Below are positions 7,099-18,500 of a DNA stretch of 21,054 bases, in pieces. Under the pieces are notes generated by a model. The model was given only the letters and a program-made list of their open reading frames with translations. It did not search any database and had not been told where the DNA came from. Source of the DNA: Phycisphaerales bacterium (GTDB lineage: Bacteria > Planctomycetota > Phycisphaerae > Phycisphaerales > UBA1924); contig JAESSR010000126.1 of NCBI GenBank assembly GCA_016764015.1, positions 1 to 21,054 of the forward strand, read 5' to 3'. Numbering within the stretch: position 1 is the stretch's first letter; every line of letters starts with the position of its first letter. A program made the position numbers and the translations under genes.

Positions 7099-8061
7099 AT
7101 GAATCATGAATCACAGACTGTTAAGCCTGAAGTGCCCCACCGCCTACACGGAAACGGTAAGCCAACCGCATTCGTTCAACTCGCAGTTCTCATCGCCCTC
7201 ACTTCTGATGGACTCTATGAACTTATTCAATGGCTCATGGGAAGAAACAAACAATCTCAACCACCCCTACCTGCCCCACCACCTCTATCCGAATGGCTCC
7301 CGCTCTATCGGCAACATCGCAAGATCCAAAATGAGCTCTTTGCTGCGTTCAATCCATCAGTTGAAATGTCTGCTGACGACCTTCGAACTCTTCCCCGTGA
7401 TCTTTCTGAAATTGCTGAAGAGCAGTTCAAAGATGAGTTAAAATCGGCTTCTCAAGAAGAGCTTGAGACGATGGCAAGCCCATTCATCAGGCAAGCATTA
7501 CCGAACAACAAAGACACCATGCAGGCCTACATGAACGCCTTTGACAATGATGACTTCATGACTGATGCTGATCTTGACAAACTGCTCGCCTCATCTGTCG
7601 GTCAGTTTTACTTCCGCGCATGGCTACCTTGCTGGATTCTACATCAAACCACTCCAGGAACACTCCTTCGCAAAGCTCGATCGGGAGATGACAATGCACT
7701 CGATCATCTCTTGAGGCTAGACAAATCCATCATTCACGATCCTGTTATCGCTGAACGATTCCACAAAGCAATGCATGGCCGTGTGCAACGAGAGCGAGAT
7801 TTACTACTGAATGCACTAGCTGGTAAACCAAAGGGCAAGCTGAGCAAACAAAGCATGAAATACGGCTTATCTGGGATGATCTCACAACTCGCCAAGGAGT
7901 CTCAAACGACCATCACTGCTCCAGAAATCACCCAGCTCTTTGATCTCATCACACAAGTCGAAACTGGGCAACTACGAGATACCCATATCCCTGCTGGTGA
8001 AACATTCACCCGAGCAATCAGCCGCAACAATAAAAACTGGCCAATGAGCCACATTCCCTGA
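7099..8061 (+). CDS. Hypothetical protein, mostly alpha-helical
   Basis: A 320-residue protein from the ATG at 7099; an in-frame GTG at 7057 would add 14 residues (MDTVSRQNHTISYS). I do not recognise a family. After a short polar start there is a moderately hydrophobic helix (AFVQLAVLIALTSDGLYELI), then a Pro-rich linker (QPPLPAPPPLSEWLPLYRQH). A long helical region rich in Asp/Glu/Leu follows, with no cysteine cluster or nucleotide-binding loop. The central FYFRAWLPCWILHQTTPGTL is the most hydrophobic stretch. No clear ribosome binding site decides the start. It lies just right of a possible att-like repeat and could be cargo of the putative tRNA-fMet element. A membrane-associated or replication-accessory role cannot be distinguished. 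Confidence 0.6.
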   Translation: MNHESQTVKPEVPHRLHGNGKPTAFVQLAVLIALTSDGLYELIQWLMGRNKQSQPPLPAPPPLSEWLPLYRQHRKIQNELFAAFNPSVEMSADDLRTLPRDLSEIAEEQFKDELKSASQEELETMASPFIRQALPNNKDTMQAYMNAFDNDDFMTDADLDKLLASSVGQFYFRAWLPCWILHQTTPGTLLRKARSGDDNALDHLLRLDKSIIHDPVIAERFHKAMHGRVQRERDLLLNALAGKPKGKLSKQSMKYGLSGMISQLAKESQTTITAPEITQLFDLITQVETGQLRDTHIPAGETFTRAISRNNKNWPMSHIP

Positions 8062-8095
8062 CCCGGACAAAACATTGCCTGCCAGATGTCCGGGT
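8061..8095 (+). terminator. Hairpin after the hypothetical gene
   Basis: ACCCGGACA (8061-8069, beginning in the stop codon) pairs with TGTCCGGGT (8087-8095), a 9-bp perfect stem with a 17-base loop. The downstream sequence (gtattctg) is only weakly T-rich, so termination efficiency is doubtful. Confidence 0.5.
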
Positions 8096-8110
8096 GTATT
8101 CTGACTCAAC

Positions 8111-8129
8111 CCATACCTTAAGGTTATGG
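8111..8129. repeat. Near-palindrome centred on ACCTTAAGGT
   Basis: CCATACCTTAAGGTTATGG contains a perfect 10-bp palindrome (8115-8124) flanked by CCAT and ATGG with a one-base offset. It lies immediately before the ATG of the 122-aa ORF at 8126. It may be an operator or a recombination-related site. Function is not shown. Confidence 0.3.
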
Positions 8130-8494
8130 ACAAGGGCCGAGGACAACACGGAACAGCAAACGACGCGGGAAGGTGTGGCGGCACGCTCACACCGACCGCC
8201 GTTGCTGCCCGGTCTCAAGGCTCACAGTGGGCAATCGGTGATGAAACCGCCTCGGAAGGCGCATTCGATGTGCATACCGCTCGCCGCCTTCTCGCCTCGC
8301 TCATCGCCCGTCGAATCCTTGCTTCCGACTCGGGTTCTTCCTCTTGCTCCCCACACCATGCAACCCGCCAAGGGGGAGGGGCGGGGGCTGAAGGTTGCAG
8401 GCCCGTCGCCAGAGTTCCGGGCCTGCAATCTTCAGATCACGCCCCGGTGATTGCTCAAGAACGCTCCCAAACTGCTGACAAGGGGGGCGAATGA
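8126..8494 (+). CDS. Possible small protein translationally coupled to the Rep-like gene
   Basis: A 122-residue frame starting MDKGRGQHGTANDAG and ending SQTADKGGE. I recognise no family; the sequence is rich in Gly, Ala, Ser and Arg, and much of it looks low-complexity (ASDSGSSSCSPHHATRQGGG). The main support is its stop codon, which overlaps the start of the next gene as ATGA, an arrangement repeated at the end of that gene. Part of the frame (HTARRLLASLIARRIL) could form a helix. Against it, the underlying DNA holds a strong 18-bp inverted repeat and is more GC-rich than its neighbours, so the stretch may be a non-coding leader or origin region instead. A shorter version starting further right is also possible. 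Confidence 0.35.
   Translation: MDKGRGQHGTANDAGRCGGTLTPTAVAARSQGSQWAIGDETASEGAFDVHTARRLLASLIARRILASDSGSSSCSPHHATRQGGGAGAEGCRPVARVPGLQSSDHAPVIAQERSQTADKGGE
8388..8435. repeat. 18-bp inverted repeat upstream of Rep-like gene
   Basis: CTGAAGGTTGCAGGCCCG (8388-8405) and CGGGCCTGCAATCTTCAG (8418-8435) are inverted copies with a single mismatch, which would be a G-U pair in RNA, around a 12-base loop. It ends 55 bases before the Rep-like start codon. It could be a replication origin hairpin, an attenuator or a DNA-binding site. Confidence 0.7.
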
Positions 8495-9563
8495 CTAACA
8501 GCCCCCCCTCTAAAGTGAAACTTGAGCAAAACGAGCCTGCACGGGTACTTGCAAGCGGGATAGATTCGCTCGTCCTGGCACTGGATGTGATCTGGGCCAA
8601 CGACACCACATTCAAACGGTTGGCAGAACTCAAATCCAAAGCAAAGCTGGAAAAAGAGGACGAACCAGCTGAGCTGATTGTGGATGATGAAACATCACCT
8701 TGGCACTTCGTCATCAAACCCCACGGCACTGGTGGATATGAATGGCTCTTGACGAGTCACGAAATGGGCATGAGAATCGGCAACTGGCTCGAGCCACACC
8801 AACGCCCCAGCGTGATGGTCGATATCCGAAGTGAAACGCTTTGGACTCATGGGACTCAAGCAACTGTTGAGCGAGTGGTGTCACTTATTGAAACACTTGG
8901 CGGTGAAGTAGTATCAATAAAACCAAGCCGAGTAGATATCTGTGTAGATACCCTGATTCCCATCGAGGCATGGAACAGAAACCTGATTAACTCCATAGTA
9001 CACGGGCAAGGAATATCAATACACATTCACAAAGCCGAGAACTGTCTGGCTTCTCGATTGGCAAGGGAAAGATTTGCGCTCGGCTCTACGACAAACCAAT
9101 GGAAATCAATGCCAAGTCCAACAAGATTTGGATGTATGACATTTGGAACATCGAGTCTGTAGATGATCAGTATCGGATTATTCGAACCGAGTTTCAGATC
9201 CGGCGAGAAGCACTCATGGAACTTGGGCTCGTCAACTGGCTGGCATTAACAACCTATCTCGGCCCGCTGTGGTCATACTGCACCCAGAGCTGGCTCAAGA
9301 TCGTTGATGATGCGTCGTTGCACCATACCCAACAACGCCTACTTCCTTGGTGGAGTGTGATTGAAAACGGATTCATGGGGATGCAAGACTGTGAACCATT
9401 GGTAAGAAGCCGATCGGTCATTGTGGACAAAAAACGACTCGCCGCCCAAGCACTCGGCGGGCTTGCATCCTTTCTCAGTGTTGATCTGAATACAGACGAT
9501 TTAAAGCATGGAGACTCTCTGGATCGTCGATCCCATCTCCTGCTCGCTGTTGAAGAGGCATGA
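8491..9563 (+). pseudogene. Replication-initiator-like (Rep_trans-type) protein, split by a frameshift
   Basis: Two overlapping frames make one protein. The first (8491-9162) gives ASGIDSLVLALDVIWANDTT, a GGYEWLLTSHEMGMRIGNW block, PSVMVDIRSETLWTHGTQAT and SRVDICVDTLIP, then turns to nonsense after about residue 170. The second frame supplies TRARNINTHSQSRELSGFSI, GKGKICARLYDKPMEI, KIWMYDIW, RTEFQIRREAL and LPWWSVIENGF, and ends at 9563. A single missing base at about 8999-9001 (gtacac for an expected gtaacac) joins them into a 357-residue protein. The RxYDK...E and RTE(F) motifs recall Rep_trans replication initiators and related proteins of planctomycete mobile elements, recalled from memory rather than searched. 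Neighbours, by ATGA overlaps, are the 122-aa and 32-aa ORFs. It is either a decayed gene or an indel error. Confidence 0.65.
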
Positions 9564-9658
9564 AGTCTTCGTACCTAGACGATGACGAGTTCACCAAGCG
9601 AGTTCTGAGGAAACAGGCAAAGCACAATCGAAGCGGAAATGATTTTCAATCCGACTGA
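9560..9658 (+). CDS. Small ORF between Rep-like gene and recombinase
   Basis: A 32-residue, highly charged frame (MKSSYLDDDEFTKRVLRKQA, then a polar tail ending in DFQSD). Its ATG overlaps the Rep-like stop as ATGA, implying translational coupling. I recognise no family. The short amphipathic helix with acidic and basic halves would suit a regulator or accessory peptide, but the length allows no firm call. The recombinase start follows 52 bases later with its own promoter-like sequence. Confidence 0.4.
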   Translation: MKSSYLDDDEFTKRVLRKQAKHNRSGNDFQSD

Positions 9659-9684
9659 CACCTCACGCTTTTCGATGATACAAT
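9655..9684 (+). promoter_or_regulatory. Putative sigma-70 type promoter of the serine recombinase
   Basis: CTGACA at 9655-9660 and TACAAT at 9679-9684 each match five of six consensus bases, with an 18-base spacer. They lie 26 bases before the recombinase ATG, and AGAAAGG (9698-9704) serves as ribosome binding site. Confidence 0.5.
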
Positions 9685-9710
9685 TTATGTGACTCATAGA
9701 AAGGCACAGC

Positions 9711-11492
<1,782 letters not shown>

Positions 11493-11691
11493 ATCAGGAA
11501 AAGATTATTAGGCCCAAAATCTAGAAAATCAAGCCGACGGGGTCTCTGGGTGTGAATCTTTCTGTTCAGGTATTGATGCGAATCTGGTTTGTGTGCTGAG
11601 ACTGTGAAACCAACTTCAGCAGTTTCGGTATAACCCATATACGCCATATGCCATGGCGGGTTCACACTCACTCTTGAAACCGAGATTACAC

Positions 11692-14600
11692 ATGAAAAAG
11701 ACGATGCTACTCATCGGCGCAGCCGGGGTCGCGTTTGCGGCTGCCCCGCTGCTCGCACAAGACGAAACAAAGAACTCTGGGATGTTCAGGTATCCCGATG
11801 TCGGCAAGGACAGCATCCTGTTTGTCTATGCAAATGATATCTGGATGGTCGATCGCAAGGGTGGAACCGCCCGCCCGGTCGTCAGCCCGGCTGGGCAAGA
11901 ACAACATCCCAAGTTCAGCCCGGATGAACAAACCATTGCGTTCGTAGGAAACTACGAAGGTGATCGTGATCTTTATACCGTCAATGTCGACGGTGGGATT
12001 CCTTACCGTGTCACACATCATCCAGCCAACGAGCGGCTGCTCGATTGGACTCCCGATGGATCGCTGCTCTTCTCATTCAACGGACTCAGTGGCAACGCAA
12101 GGCATCAAAAGTTGTTCACTGTCAGTACCAAAGGTGGGATTCCTGAATCAATGCCTATCCCATATGGCGCGACCGGCTCAGTCAGCCCCGATGGAGATTG
12201 GCTTGCCTATACACCCAACTCACGCGACTTCCGAACATGGAAACGATATCGTGGTGGATTGGCAGATGATGTATGGTTGTTTAACCTCAAGACCAATGAA
12301 TCACGCAAGGTGACCGACTGGGAAGGCACCGACACCATCCCGATGTGGCATAAAGATAAACTCTATTACCTTTCGGATAACGGCATCGAGGCAAGGCTCA
12401 ACATCTGGCGATATGACCCCAAAAAGGATACGCATGAGCAGATCACTCACTTTACCGATGACGATGTGAAGTTCCCATCAATGGGACCCGCCAATGCAAG
12501 CCGAGGCGAGATCGTCTTCCAACTCGGGACACAGATTCACCTGCTCAACTTGAGCAACAAAAAATCCAAAACTGTGGATATCACCATCCCGGGGGCCCGT
12601 GAATCCTTGCGTCCCAAAGTCATCGACGCTTCAGGATACTTCCAATCCGGCGGGCTCTCATCAACCGGCAAACGGGTCGTGGCTGAAGCGAGAGGCGATA
12701 TCTGGACCGCACCTGTTGAAAACGGAGCGGTTCGCCAAATCACCAACTCCTCAGGAGCATCGGATCGACTCCCATCATGGAGCCCAGACGGACGCTGGAT
12801 CGCCTACTTCTCCGATTCCGACGGCGAGTACGAGTTGTACATCACCCAATCCGATGGCAAAGGTGAAACTCGTCAACTCACCGATGGCAACCAGACCTAT
12901 TTTATGCAGTCAACATGGTCACCAGATTCCAAGACCATCTATACCGTCGATAAGGCCGGTGTGATGAATCTGGTTGATGTTGAATCGGGCGAGGTGACTC
13001 ACTTTGATACCGATCCGATGGCAGGGCAGCCGAGGATTTCATGGTCACATGATTCACGATGGATCACATATGGTCGCAGTAAGGATGGTTCGTTTAGTTC
13101 GGCCATCTGGATTTACGATACCGATACCGGCGATCTTCAGCAGGTCACCTCTGGGTTCTTCAATGATTCAAGCCCGGCGTTCTCGCTCTTGGGCGATTAT
13201 CTGTTCTACACATCGAATCGAGACTTCACGACTCCGCAATACGAAGATGTTGGCTCGACCTTTGTCTATGCCAATACCGGTCGATTGCTCGCGGTGCCGC
13301 TCAATGCAGATGTCGAGGCTCCCAATCTGCTCGAATCTGACGACGAGACTTGGGACGATGAAGAAGAAACCGATGCCGACGATGCGGATTCGGGCGATGA
13401 AGATGCAACCGACGATGCTGATGGCGATCATGATAAAGAATCATCGTATCTCGATGGGTACGACACCGAGCATCCGCTCTGGGGCAAATGGGAAGGCACC
13501 GCTACGGGCTTTGCTGCCCTTGGTATGCCGACCGATGAAATCTCTTTCTCGCTGATGATTATTGTTGATGACGATGGCAACATCATGGGGCAGTCTGAAT
13601 CCATGGGCGAAACCGATGATCTCGGCGATGTCGTCAAATGGGATGCCGATGCGGGGACACTGTACATGGAGTCTACAAATGACGGCATGACCATCATCCA
13701 GAAAGCCACTGTTTCCGGCGATGAAATGTCGGGCACCTGGGAAATCAAACAGATGGGCATGGGCGGTTCATGGACCGGCAAACGCACCACGACTGATATC
13801 TCAGAAGAAGAAATCGATGAGATTGCTTCTGAAACGGGCGAAGCCAGTGAAACAGTCGAGATTGACTTCGAAGATTTCGAAGCAAGATCATTCGATCTCG
13901 GTGTAGATTCAGGAAACTTCGGCAGCCTTGCCTCCAATGACAAGGGGCATCTGCTCTATATTCGTGCCGGTACCGCGGGCGCATCGATTAAGCTGATTGA
14001 TGTCCGTGACGATGAGCCCTCGGAAAAAACCGTGCTCGGGATGGCATTCGGATTTGGCATGTCAGGTGACGGCAAGAAACTCGTCGCACAGACCCCCGGC
14101 GGATTCGCAGTGGTTGATGCCAAAGCTGGACAAACCGCCAAGCCACTAAGCATCAAGCTCCGCAAGACGGTCAACCTGCGTGAAGAATGGCGTGAACTTG
14201 TCACCGATGCGTGGCGTCGTCAACGAGATTTTTTCTATGTGAAGAACATGCACGGCGTGGACTGGGACGCTGTGCTCGCGCACTACCTCCCGATGGTCGA
14301 CCATGCCGTATCGCGTGAAGATGTCTCGTACATCATCGGCGAGCTCATCGGCGAACTCAACATTGGTCACTCCTACTCCTTCGGCGGCGATTTCGATGGC
14401 CAACCAAACGAGAATGTGGGTATGCTCGGCGTCGATTTCGAGGTTGCATCATCGGATGACAACTCGGGATTCAAAATTTCCAAGATATACCGCGGTGCAC
14501 CGTGGGATACCGATGCACTCGGCCCACTCTCGCAGTTCGGGCTTGGTGTTGCAGAGGGTGACATCATCACCGCGGTCAACGGCAACGCCGTCGATACATC

Positions 14601-15423
14601 CATCGATCCTTGGGCAGCGTTCATAGGACTCTCCGGAACACCAACAACGCTCACGATTGTTTCAGAACTCGAAGGCGACGAAGAAACCATCAACGAGCGT
14701 GAAATCACGATCAAGCCTATCGGATCGGAAACCGGACTCAGATATCGTGCATGGGTCGAAGCCAACCGGAAGTATGTCGATGAGGCATCGGATGGCAAGA
14801 TCGGGTACATCTATGTGCCCAACACCGGCGTCCAAGGACAAAACGAGTTGTTCCGTCAGTTCTATGGACAAATCGGCAAGGAAGCATTGATGATCGACGA
14901 ACGGTGGAACGGCGGCGGGCAAATCCCTAACCGGTTCATCGAACTGCTCAACCGCCCACGAACCAACTATTGGTACCGTCGCGATGGTGCCGATTGGCCA
15001 TGGCCTTATGATTCACATCAGGGTCCAAAGGCGATGCTGATCAACGGCAACGCCGGTTCTGGTGGCGATATGTTCCCGTGGCTCTTCAAGCATCATGGGC
15101 TCGGCAAACTCATCGGCACCCGAACCTGGGGCGGACTTGTCGGAATCTCGGGTGTTCCGCCGTTGATCGATGGCGGAGCCGTCACCGTGCCCAACTTTGG
15201 GTTCTATGAACTCGATGGCACCTGGGGAATCGAAGGGCACGGCGTCGATGCAGACATTGTCGTCGAAGCTGATCCGGCATTGATGCTCGACGGTGCGGAT
15301 CCTCAACTCGATGTTGCCATTGAGCATCTCCTCAGCGAGATCAAGACCAACGGGTATCACAAACCAAATCGTCCAACGCCTCCAGATCGGAGCAAGATCG
15401 GGATCACGGACGAAGACAAATAA
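11692..15423 (+). CDS. Secreted tricorn-like protease with S41 catalytic domain and inserted beta domain
   Basis: A 1243-residue exported tricorn homologue, expected to degrade peptides outside the cytoplasm. The start at 11692 gives a signal peptide (MKKTMLLIGAAGVAFAAAPL, then LAQ); the upstream ATG at 11653 would bury it. WD40/PD40-like blades fill most of residues 25-815 (SPDEQTIAFVGNYEGDRDLY, SWSPDGRWIAYFSDSDGEYE). They are interrupted by an acidic linker (about 543-583) and an unusual domain with a GKWEGTATGF...GSWTGKR repeat-like pattern (about 591-702). Then come a C1-like helical domain (about 820-900), a PDZ (about 909-993) and the S41 core. Catalytic candidates are His893 (LNIGHSYSF), Ser1123 (NGNAGSGGD) and Glu1181 (GIEGHGVD). 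It converges with a second tricorn homologue across a shared terminator. Confidence 0.92.
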   Translation: MKKTMLLIGAAGVAFAAAPLLAQDETKNSGMFRYPDVGKDSILFVYANDIWMVDRKGGTARPVVSPAGQEQHPKFSPDEQTIAFVGNYEGDRDLYTVNVDGGIPYRVTHHPANERLLDWTPDGSLLFSFNGLSGNARHQKLFTVSTKGGIPESMPIPYGATGSVSPDGDWLAYTPNSRDFRTWKRYRGGLADDVWLFNLKTNESRKVTDWEGTDTIPMWHKDKLYYLSDNGIEARLNIWRYDPKKDTHEQITHFTDDDVKFPSMGPANASRGEIVFQLGTQIHLLNLSNKKSKTVDITIPGARESLRPKVIDASGYFQSGGLSSTGKRVVAEARGDIWTAPVENGAVRQITNSSGASDRLPSWSPDGRWIAYFSDSDGEYELYITQSDGKGETRQLTDGNQTYFMQSTWSPDSKTIYTVDKAGVMNLVDVESGEVTHFDTDPMAGQPRISWSHDSRWITYGRSKDGSFSSAIWIYDTDTGDLQQVTSGFFNDSSPAFSLLGDYLFYTSNRDFTTPQYEDVGSTFVYANTGRLLAVPLNADVEAPNLLESDDETWDDEEETDADDADSGDEDATDDADGDHDKESSYLDGYDTEHPLWGKWEGTATGFAALGMPTDEISFSLMIIVDDDGNIMGQSESMGETDDLGDVVKWDADAGTLYMESTNDGMTIIQKATVSGDEMSGTWEIKQMGMGGSWTGKRTTTDISEEEIDEIASETGEASETVEIDFEDFEARSFDLGVDSGNFGSLASNDKGHLLYIRAGTAGASIKLIDVRDDEPSEKTVLGMAFGFGMSGDGKKLVAQTPGGFAVVDAKAGQTAKPLSIKLRKTVNLREEWRELVTDAWRRQRDFFYVKNMHGVDWDAVLAHYLPMVDHAVSREDVSYIIGELIGELNIGHSYSFGGDFDGQPNENVGMLGVDFEVASSDDNSGFKISKIYRGAPWDTDALGPLSQFGLGVAEGDIITAVNGNAVDTSIDPWAAFIGLSGTPTTLTIVSELEGDEETINEREITIKPIGSETGLRYRAWVEANRKYVDEASDGKIGYIYVPNTGVQGQNELFRQFYGQIGKEALMIDERWNGGGQIPNRFIELLNRPRTNYWYRRDGADWPWPYDSHQGPKAMLINGNAGSGGDMFPWLFKHHGLGKLIGTRTWGGLVGISGVPPLIDGGAVTVPNFGFYELDGTWGIEGHGVDADIVVEADPALMLDGADPQLDVAIEHLLSEIKTNGYHKPNRPTPPDRSKIGITDEDK

Positions 15424-15449
15424 TCCAAACTGACATGAGTCTATAAAAT

Positions 15450-15480
15450 AAGCCCAGCGGCTTTCACCGCTGGGCTTTTT
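15450..15480. terminator. Bidirectional terminator between convergent tricorn genes
   Basis: AAGCCCAGCGG (15450-15460) and CCGCTGGGCTT (15467-15477) form an 11-bp perfect stem with a 6-base loop. It is followed by T residues on the plus strand and by TTATTTTATAG on the minus strand. It therefore serves both converging genes. Confidence 0.9.
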
Positions 15481-15505
15481 CATGTCATGAACATATTCAA
15501 TCGGA

Positions 15506-18500
15506 TCAGTTCCCCGTCCGACCAAGCAGTTCCTTGATGGCTGCTTCGAGCTGCCGATCAACACCCGCCACATCGTCGGCTGGAGTCTGTCGAACATCAA
15601 TGTCAGGCTTAGCGCCGTTGCTCTCCATGTCGGTTCCATCAGGAAGATACCACCCACGGAACGGCCGACGAACGGTTGTGCCGTCGATGAGCCGGAATGA
15701 TCCGGTCGAGATCACGCCGCCGAAGGTTTGGGTACCAATCAAGGTTCCACGCTTCGAGTTGCGGATCGAATGCGCGAAAATCTCGGCATTCGAGAACGAG
15801 TTCTCGTTGATAAGCACATTGATCGGACGCGAATAGGCATAAATCAATCGCCGATCGCGTGGATAGTTGTCCTTACGAACCTCATCAGGATTCGCGCCGC
15901 GAGGAATGGTGTAGGCATGATTTGGTGCGGTCAATGACGCGAGCAAGATATCGGTCGTCCAACCCCCACCGTTGTCACGCACATCGATGATCAATCCTTC
16001 CTTGCCGTCGGCTGCAGCAAAGAGATCGCGTTCGTAATCACGCACCGATGCCATCCCCATCGAGCGGATGTGGAGATATCCCAGCTTACCATCGGACAAC
16101 TCCTCGACCTGTGCACGGCGCTTGGCGACTTCATCCTTGTACCGAATCACGGACATCGTGGAATATGGAACCGGCGTCACAAGAGCCATCCGATTGATTG
16201 ATTCACCTTCGTCATCCGTTGTAGTAAACTCGATGAGCAACTCATCGCGGGCTGTGCCTGCAAGCGTTGCATGCAAATCAACAAGCCCGGCTGCTGTATT
16301 GGCACCACCGAGTGGAGTTTCGCCGATCGCGGTGATCGTGTCGCCGACTGCCGGCCCGTTCTTCATCCGATTGATCGGCCCGCCTTCCATGATCGCATCA
16401 ATGCGATATCCGTTGCCCACGGCTGTGAAATCAATCCCAAGGTATCCATTGCCCGGCGATGTCGCGGAGAACCCGTCGCCGCCCCAGATGCCGGTGTGCG
16501 AACCATCAACCTCGCCCCACATCAGGTTCATGAGTCGCTGGAACGCCTGCTTGGTGCGGGTCTGCATGACCACAGTGCGGTACCGATCAGTCATTGCTTC
16601 CCAGTCGAGCCCTTTCATGGTCGGGTGATAGAACGCCATGCCGAATCGCCCGGCGGCTTCATCGAACTTCTGAGCAAGCTCTGCATGACGATCGAGCATG
16701 ATGGTTGCATCGAGTGGCAACGATGTTGCCTTGCCTCCGCCTGGTGAAGTGGTTGACGCGGAGCCTCCAGGAACATAACTCAACGATTGACCATCAAGGG
16801 AGATTCGCGGATCACTGATATTGCCTGATAAGATCGATTTCCGTTCTTTGCCCTTGTAGTTCACACTGACATACGAACGATCGCCATCGATCACGGTCGA
16901 GAACGCGATGCGATCGGCTCCCGGTGTCATCACAAGCGCCGATTCCGCTTGTGGCGTCGAGGTGAGACGACGAATCCGGAGATACGCATCGTTTGTGTCA
17001 AACGAGAGACCTGCCTCATCATTTTCCTGTCTATCTGCCTCATCGACATCTTCGGCACCTGCTTCATCAGAATCGTCAGAATCCTCATGCTCATCAAATG
17101 ACACAGGGTCGATCGGTTCGAGTTTCTTCGCTGCGCCGATCGCATCTTCATAATACTTGGCGAGTTCGTAGCTGCTCAGTCCGTCGAGTTCACGATCAAG
17201 ATTGACCGCGTACACATCAAACTCCCAGTTCTCGTTATCTCGATCGGACAAGAACGTGAGCACCTTGCCGTCGTGCGAGAGCACCGGCGAATGATCGATG
17301 TCTGGGTGACGAGAGATATTGATTGGATCTGGATACGAACCATCATCGCCAGCCTGTGTATCGAGCAAGAAGATATCAGTATTGAAATCGAGATCTGTCG
17401 CAGCGAACACAATGTGGCGAGAATCCGATGCCCAAAGAATATCAGGCTCCGACCACAGCTCACGGACAACGCGATCTTCACCGGTCTGCAGATCACGGAT
17501 CACGATGTCGCCACGATCTTGGAGATACATCAGCTTCGAGCCATCGGGTGAAGGCTTAGGTGAATAGACAAGCGAATCAGATTTGATCACAGGAGTGATT
17601 TCGAACCGCAATGCTGTCGCCCAGCGCCCAGCATAATCTATTTTCTCTTCCTCAGGCTCGTCATCAGCCTCTTCTTCGCCTTCTTCATCGGATTCATCAG
17701 CATCATCGGAACTCTCTTCTGAATCTGTATCATCATTGGACTGAGCATCTTCCGACGCCTCGTCTTTATCGACATTGTCATCCGCCGATTCTTCTTCGAG
17801 TTCCTCGGCTGGCTCTGGATTCAAATCTTCGAGTGCCAACGATACAGTTGCTGCATAAATCGAACCAAGTGAATCTTCGTTGTCCGCTGTGAAATACAGC
17901 GTGACCCCATCGGGCGACCAAACAATATCGCGCTCGCGGGCGCTGGTGTTGGTGATGCGATGAGTTGGATGATCCTCTGTAGTGCTCCGAACGAACAACT
18001 CACCTCGGGCGATTTGAGCAATGGCTTCTCCCGACGGATGCACCGCAGCTTCGGAAACCTTGCGAGAGATGTTGAGCTTTTCGATCCGATCCCGTGATGA
18101 ATCAGACCCAAACGAAACTTCAACCGCTTTGGGCGTTGCCCGCGAATCCCATATATCCAGCGTGTAGAGCGTGTTCCACACGACAAACACCGCGGTTTTC
18201 CCATCATCCGACACAGCAAGGTCACGAACGCCATGCGTGATGGTTGTTGGATTCTTAGCATCGGGTTTGAAGTGTGTCAGTTGTGTAATCGCTTGAGCAT
18301 CTTGATCCGTCGAATCAGCATCAAGGCGCACAAGGTTGTACTGCCCGTCTCGGCTCGACACATACACCAATGATCCATCGGGCAACACATTTGGATTCAT
18401 GTCCATGCCCGTGAACTGAGTCACTTGCACAAACGAGTTGTCAGAAGGGCGGAAACGCCAGATATCAAGATTGCCCGGCCCGCGATACGCGACACGATGC

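Noticed and set aside
8301..8729. Minus-strand 142-codon frame across the Rep-like start
   Set aside because: It runs antisense to the Rep-like gene start, is serine-rich, and no family is recognisable; the plus-strand gene explains the coding signal.
13428..13943. Minus-strand 171-codon frame inside the first tricorn gene (and similar long antisense frames there)
   Set aside because: It is a serine-rich shadow of the acidic Asp/Glu codons of the real gene, with no start signal.
16068..16628. Plus-strand 186-codon frame opposite the second tricorn gene
   Set aside because: Serine/proline-rich antisense shadow of a well-supported coding sequence.
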